Shown here: positions 60,012 through 64,000 of the stretch, piece by piece
Layout: each line of letters starts with the position of its first letter
How positions within the stretch are numbered: position 1 is the stretch's first letter
Program-made: the position numbers and the translations under genes
The notes under the pieces: model-generated
What the model was told of the DNA's origin: nothing
Database searches by the model: none
Seen by the model: only the letters and a program-made list of their open reading frames with translations
NCBI GenBank assembly: GCA_902702965.1
Contig: CACRXP010000175.1
Span: 398,627 to 462,626 of the forward strand
Source: Spirometra erinaceieuropaei
Lineage: Eukaryota; Platyhelminthes; Cestoda; Diphyllobothriidea; Diphyllobothriidae
Direction of reading: 5' to 3'
Length of the DNA: 64,000 nt

Positions 60012-61397
60012 CTACATCGTCCAGTTCTGGGCTGCCCAGGGAGCAAACGGTCCGGATGCAACCATCCGGTTCTGCAAAAAATTTTGTGGCATCAAAAAAT
60101 TCTGACGTGGATAAAAAGGGGTAGGACTTGGGGGAGGGAATGACGGGCAGGTAAACTGGTAACTATTGTTAGCTACTTTATTTTCAGCTGGAAATCCGCG
60201 GGGCAGATACTGCAACGTATTCCCGCCGGGACGAAACTGAGGATCGGATGAATTAACTGATTCGGTATGGACATTATCATGAGGAATAAATTGGTAAAAC
60301 GGCCGTGGAGGAAACAAGTTAGGGGGTGGAGGACGCATTGTTTCCATTGGAGCAAGAGTTCTATTAAACGGTGGGAAAATCGGCATATTCAGCCTAACTG
60401 TCTCGATATGAGGGCTGGGGCATCTGGGAACACGCTTGGTTTTGAGTTAGGGTATTTGAGGCACTGTTAGCCGATTGTGGGGGAAAAGATTTTATAATGG
60501 TGCTGGATTTATCGGGTTTTCGAGTGGCTCAGATAGCAGCTGGATTTGTTTTTGACTTAGACACATGCTTAGGCCTACTAGGGGTTGCTGGGGAGTCGAT
60601 AGAGGCGTGTTTATACCAGACGTGATGGCGTTTTTAAAGAGCTCAGCATTAAAAGTAGTTGAATTCTCTACGGAATTGACTATGCCGTGATGTGCAGATG
60701 CCGCAGATGGTGTTGTAGACAACTTATTCAGACTGACAGTAGGCGTCATTATCTTGGTGCTGGTTTTTGCCGATTTTAATTTATTCAGTCTTCGCTGCAG
60801 GGGTGTGAGGTCTGGCGAAACGGAGCAGTGCTATTTACGGCAGAAGTCTCTAGTTATCTCCCTACTCTACAAGATAAAATCGACTTCTATCACGGAGAAA
60901 AGGGTAACTAGGATCGGCGCATTACGGCTAAGCGAGCGAAGTCTCCTAGCTTGTGCGACACTGAAACTCAAGCCACAACTTTGTAGGAACAAATGCGCTC
61001 CCTCCATAGCAGATAAGTGGCTCGGAATGTTTCGCAGTACGAAATTATGCTTGCATTTAATTCTTTCCTCAGTTTCCGAACTGATTACCCCGATAAGTTA
61101 AAAAACTTGTTCAGTTACTTTTTCAGCATTGCTGTTTATGTCGCCATAAATCAACTGGTCGACTATTTCGCCGGCTAGTGGCCTGCTACGACTAGCAGAG
61201 GCGTAATTTTGGACGACTGAATGGTCAAGAGGTTCTACATGTACTAAAGGGATTTGCGAGTTAATCAGATCTGCGGACGGTGAAGAACATACGCTGGCAC
61301 CTGCTATGTCTTGAGTCACGATTTTAGCCCCCAGAGACGGCGGGGAGGCCGCAAGCTTTCGCCTTTTAGCACGTGCTCTGCGGGGCATTACAGACAC
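60012..61397 (-). pseudogene. Upstream coding region of the minus-strand LINE
   Basis: Three minus-strand frames lie in line upstream of the endonuclease: 61098-61397 (starts MSVMPRRARAKRRKLAASPP, basic), 60492-60749, and 60012-60386 (Pro/Phe-rich, PPPPNLFPPRPFYQF). By position and composition they could be the ORF1/N-terminal extension of the element. I see no zinc knuckle or RRM, so the assignment is by context only. Confidence 0.4.
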
Positions 61398-61879
61398 GAA
61401 AAGTTTTGGGTTACAGAAGAAGGATCAACACGTTGCCAACGTACGGAAAAGCGCAATAAATAGTAAGTGCTACTTTTATTTAACTACGAAAACTAGAAAG
61501 AGATAGTAGGAAAAGGAGTCGCTACAAAGGTTTTTTTACAAAATACGACTATTTTACCAGACTGTCAAACAAAACTGAGAAAAATTATATCTTGTATTGA
61601 AAGGCGACTTCTAAAAGGGATTCGAGTGAAAAAAAACAGGCATTAATTGCTTAAGAATATCCGGATAAATGCAAAGCTTCACTTATCTTTGAAATTGAGC
61701 TGCGCGCCTTGACCTTGACCGAAATGAAGTTTCTTGCGTCAACGGAGTTGGCTGATCTGCCCAGGCGGAGTAGGCTACACTTTTCGACGTTGGGTCATAG
61801 AAACCAACAATTTGTCCATTCTTCCTCTCGATTTGAGCTGACATGCAATCCGTATTTTTCTGCAGGGCTCCACCGGGAA

Positions 61880-64000
61880 GATGGGTTGCCCATTAGCTTA
61901 GCTGCTGGCTACCGGGCGCGTCCACGGGTGGCGGATAGTTGAGCGACCGTCAGCGAAGGTTAGCTGCGAAATAAGCAGACCCAGGTCTGACGAATAAGCA
62001 GTCGCCGACCAACAATGACATTGCTACCGGGGCGTGGTGGGCTAAGGCCTGACACTCTGAAGGCCTTATAAAAAGCCGCAAAGCCCAATGACGACATTGT
62101 GACATGGCGACCGTAAACCGCCATTGAATACGTTTGCTTGCCACCACTACCTTGTGGTTAGACATTTAAGCCAAAGCGCTAGAGAAGACAACCTCGGACA
62201 AACAAACCCAGCGAATGTTGGGGACCCGCCAGCATTCGAAATTCCCAAGAAACCTCATGAAATATGTCTTATCACAGTATTACGACCCCTACTACGGCGT
62301 CCGCGGGAACCGACGCGCTGCGCAACCCTGGTTCAGTGTTGCGGGCGAAAAGTGTGCGAGCTGGGCTATTCAATTATGGACGGACTCTTGGTATTGGATG
62401 CTGGAGTGTGCGAACGTTTTTGGACCCGGATACTAAAAGTCTAACCGCGCGTAGCCCCGATCAGTACAACGCGGATGTCTGCTGTCTGTCGGAAGTCCGA
62501 CTTCCTGACTCAGACTCCTGCGAAATAAAGATCCTTGGAGCCGAATCAACTTTTTCCTGTACCAAAGGGGTTGCCGCGATTCTTCTTGTCGATACGGTGT
62601 GGCGATCGCCCTATCACAATAAGTGACCTCGTGCTACTTGCTTGGGAACCAGTCGATGACCGGATGGCAAACTTGCGCATGAAGGATCACTTCACAAACA
62701 TTTCTATCGTCTATGTGTACGCAAAGACTTCAGCTGCCGAGCAGTACGATAAGGAGGCGTTTTACTCGCACTTGCAAGCGTTAGTTGAAAGACTGTAATG
62801 CTGAGGTCTACCGATTGTTGCTGGCGATTGGAATGGTCGAACTGGACCTGGCGACCCCACAACCAGTCATCTTCTTGGTCGCTTTGGGTTTGGTTCCCGA
62901 TGTGAAAATTAGATAGATAGATAATTTTTATTTATCTATCTATCTATCTAATTTTCACATCGGGAACCAAACCCAAAGCGACCAAGAAGATGACTGGTTG
63001 TGGGGTCGCCAGGTCCAGTTCGACCATTCCAATCGCCAGCAACAATCGGTAGACCTCAGCATGGCAGTCGTTCAACTAACGCTTGCAAGTGCGAGTAAAA
63101 TTGTGAATTAATAATTAATTTCGTTAATCAAAACCGACTTCTTGTCACTAAAACTTGTTTTAAGCCCAGCGAAAAACATCTGCCGACCTGGTATTCAAAC
63201 GACGGTCGTACGGATAACCAGACTGACTACATAGTAGTCAGCTCAAGGTTCCGCAGCTGGGTTCACGGTAGCAGATCTATGCGTGGTGCCGAGACTGGTA
63301 ACTTCCAAGGGTCGGACCATCATCTCGTTCGTACACGCTTAAAAGTTTATCTCTCATCCGCACCAAACATGTCACGTCCTAGAAGTCCCGATGTCGCAAA
63401 AATTCAACAAACCAGCACTGCTGAGGCCCTGAGCAGAAAAATTCGATCCTGTTTTACGTCCCGAGCCGACTGAAAAGACAGTTACCAGTGGTTGCAATTG
63501 AAGACGTCAGTCTATGGGGCAGTTGAGAAAAGCCTTGTAGACACCCAGTGACGCCGCAGTGACTGGATCAGTGAAAGAATACTGTTGTTGTCTGCTCAGA
63601 CGGCTCGAGCTAGGTGCCGCAACGATGACTGTTTCCGCCAACTTCGAAAAATGACGGCAAAATCTGCCCAGGATGAACAGAAGCAACATTGGACTGAAAT
63701 AACGACCTCCATGGAACTGACCTCGTACGCTAGTGACACTGGAAAACTCCGCCAACTTATCCGCCAAATTAGCGGTAAGCCCTCTATGCTGAGTGAGGTA
63801 GATCTCAACGTGTGTGCATTGGTGACGTTATATCGTAGTGGTCAAGCGTTCGCAATGACATTCTACAGGGGAGTGTTCTGGGTTCGTTTCTGTTCTTAAT
63901 ATATGTGACCGACTGTCTGAACTGCCTGAACTTCTAGCGCGTAATGTTTACCAATGACCTCAAATGCTGGAAATCAGTAGATGCCTGAAGACCCGCTACA
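61880..64000 (+). pseudogene. Plus-strand LINE: leader, endonuclease and start of RT
   Basis: A leader (61880-62330) resembles 48000-48230. The endonuclease follows: TLGIGCWSVRTFLDPDTKS, YNADVCCLSEVRLPDSDS, LLAWEPVDDRMANLRMKDHF, NISIVYVYAKTSAAEQYDKE, AGDWNGRTGPGDP with TSHLLGRFGFGS, then after a palindromic insertion ELIINFVNQNRLLVTKTCF, DNQTDYIVVSSRFRSWV and GSDHHLVRTRLK. Near the window end QGSVLGSFLFLIYVTDCL is RT motif B, and MFTNDLKCWK stands where FADD is expected. There are several frameshifts and stops, so it is inactive. It is a different family from the minus-strand LINE and is cut by the window end. Confidence 0.75.
62760..63100. repeat. Near-perfect palindrome inside a LINE endonuclease
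   Basis: Bases 62760-62923 and 62937-63100 are reverse complements with only a few mismatches; the symmetry point is at about 62930 in a GATA/TATC microsatellite. The left arm is the LINE endonuclease in its normal orientation and the right arm is its inverted copy; the normal reading resumes right after 63100. Confidence 0.9.

Overview
The window looks like a gene-poor, repeat-rich eukaryotic genome segment, most likely a parasitic flatworm. My best guess is a tapeworm of the diphyllobothriid type, but that rests on remembered retroelement style rather than a search. Supporting signs are spliced genes with short exons and multi-kb introns, Pol III tRNA genes inside repeats, LINE (AP-endonuclease plus reverse transcriptase) debris, several Penelope-like elements with GIY-YIG endonuclease domains, a tRNA-derived SINE, and two assembly gaps (17226-17473 and 48453-49400). 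I see no bacterial operons, CRISPR arrays or phage.

Region 1 (about 2.8-14.7 kb) holds a small locally duplicated gene family on the minus strand. Two copies (5822-6911 and 12081-13455) each reconstruct to a 198-residue secreted protein of a family I do not recognise, with identical exon lengths (73, 248 and 276 nt) and identical intron phases. A third copy is only a decayed last exon (3195-3470), and a promoter-like block without a gene lies at 14490-14640. The two intact copies share duplicated upstream blocks with CCAAT motifs.

Region 2 (about 17.7-37.0 kb) is a large inverted duplication. A left arm (about 19.97-25.34 kb) and a right arm (about 29.45-36.98 kb) flank a loop of about 4.1 kb. 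The left side also contains a tandem duplication with a spacing of about 3.1 kb. Five of the window's six tRNA-Gly(TCC) genes sit in cassettes of this system; the sixth is at 8844. The right arm has gained a 1.34-kb Penelope-like insertion flanked by a perfect 15-bp repeat, and an extra tRNA cassette.

Region 3 (37428-52584, minus strand) is the one conserved gene I can name: OGFOD1/TPA1, a 2-oxoglutarate Fe(II) prolyl hydroxylase. I reconstructed ten exons that join in frame to 634 codons plus a stop, with all metal and 2OG ligands present. Its introns hold LINE, Penelope and SINE remnants, a CTA-type microsatellite and a 948-bp gap.

Region 4 (53-64 kb) is mostly retroelement remains: a minus-strand LINE RT end (53.5-54.5 kb), a plus-strand LINE tail (56.2 kb), a LINE whose 3' third lies in opposite orientation to its EN/RT body (56.9-61.4 kb), and a plus-strand LINE (61.9 kb to the window end) whose endonuclease region is interrupted by a near-perfect palindrome of about 340 bp. 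Repeat identities are judged by eye. Exon boundaries come from GT/AG sites, reading frame and remembered homology.
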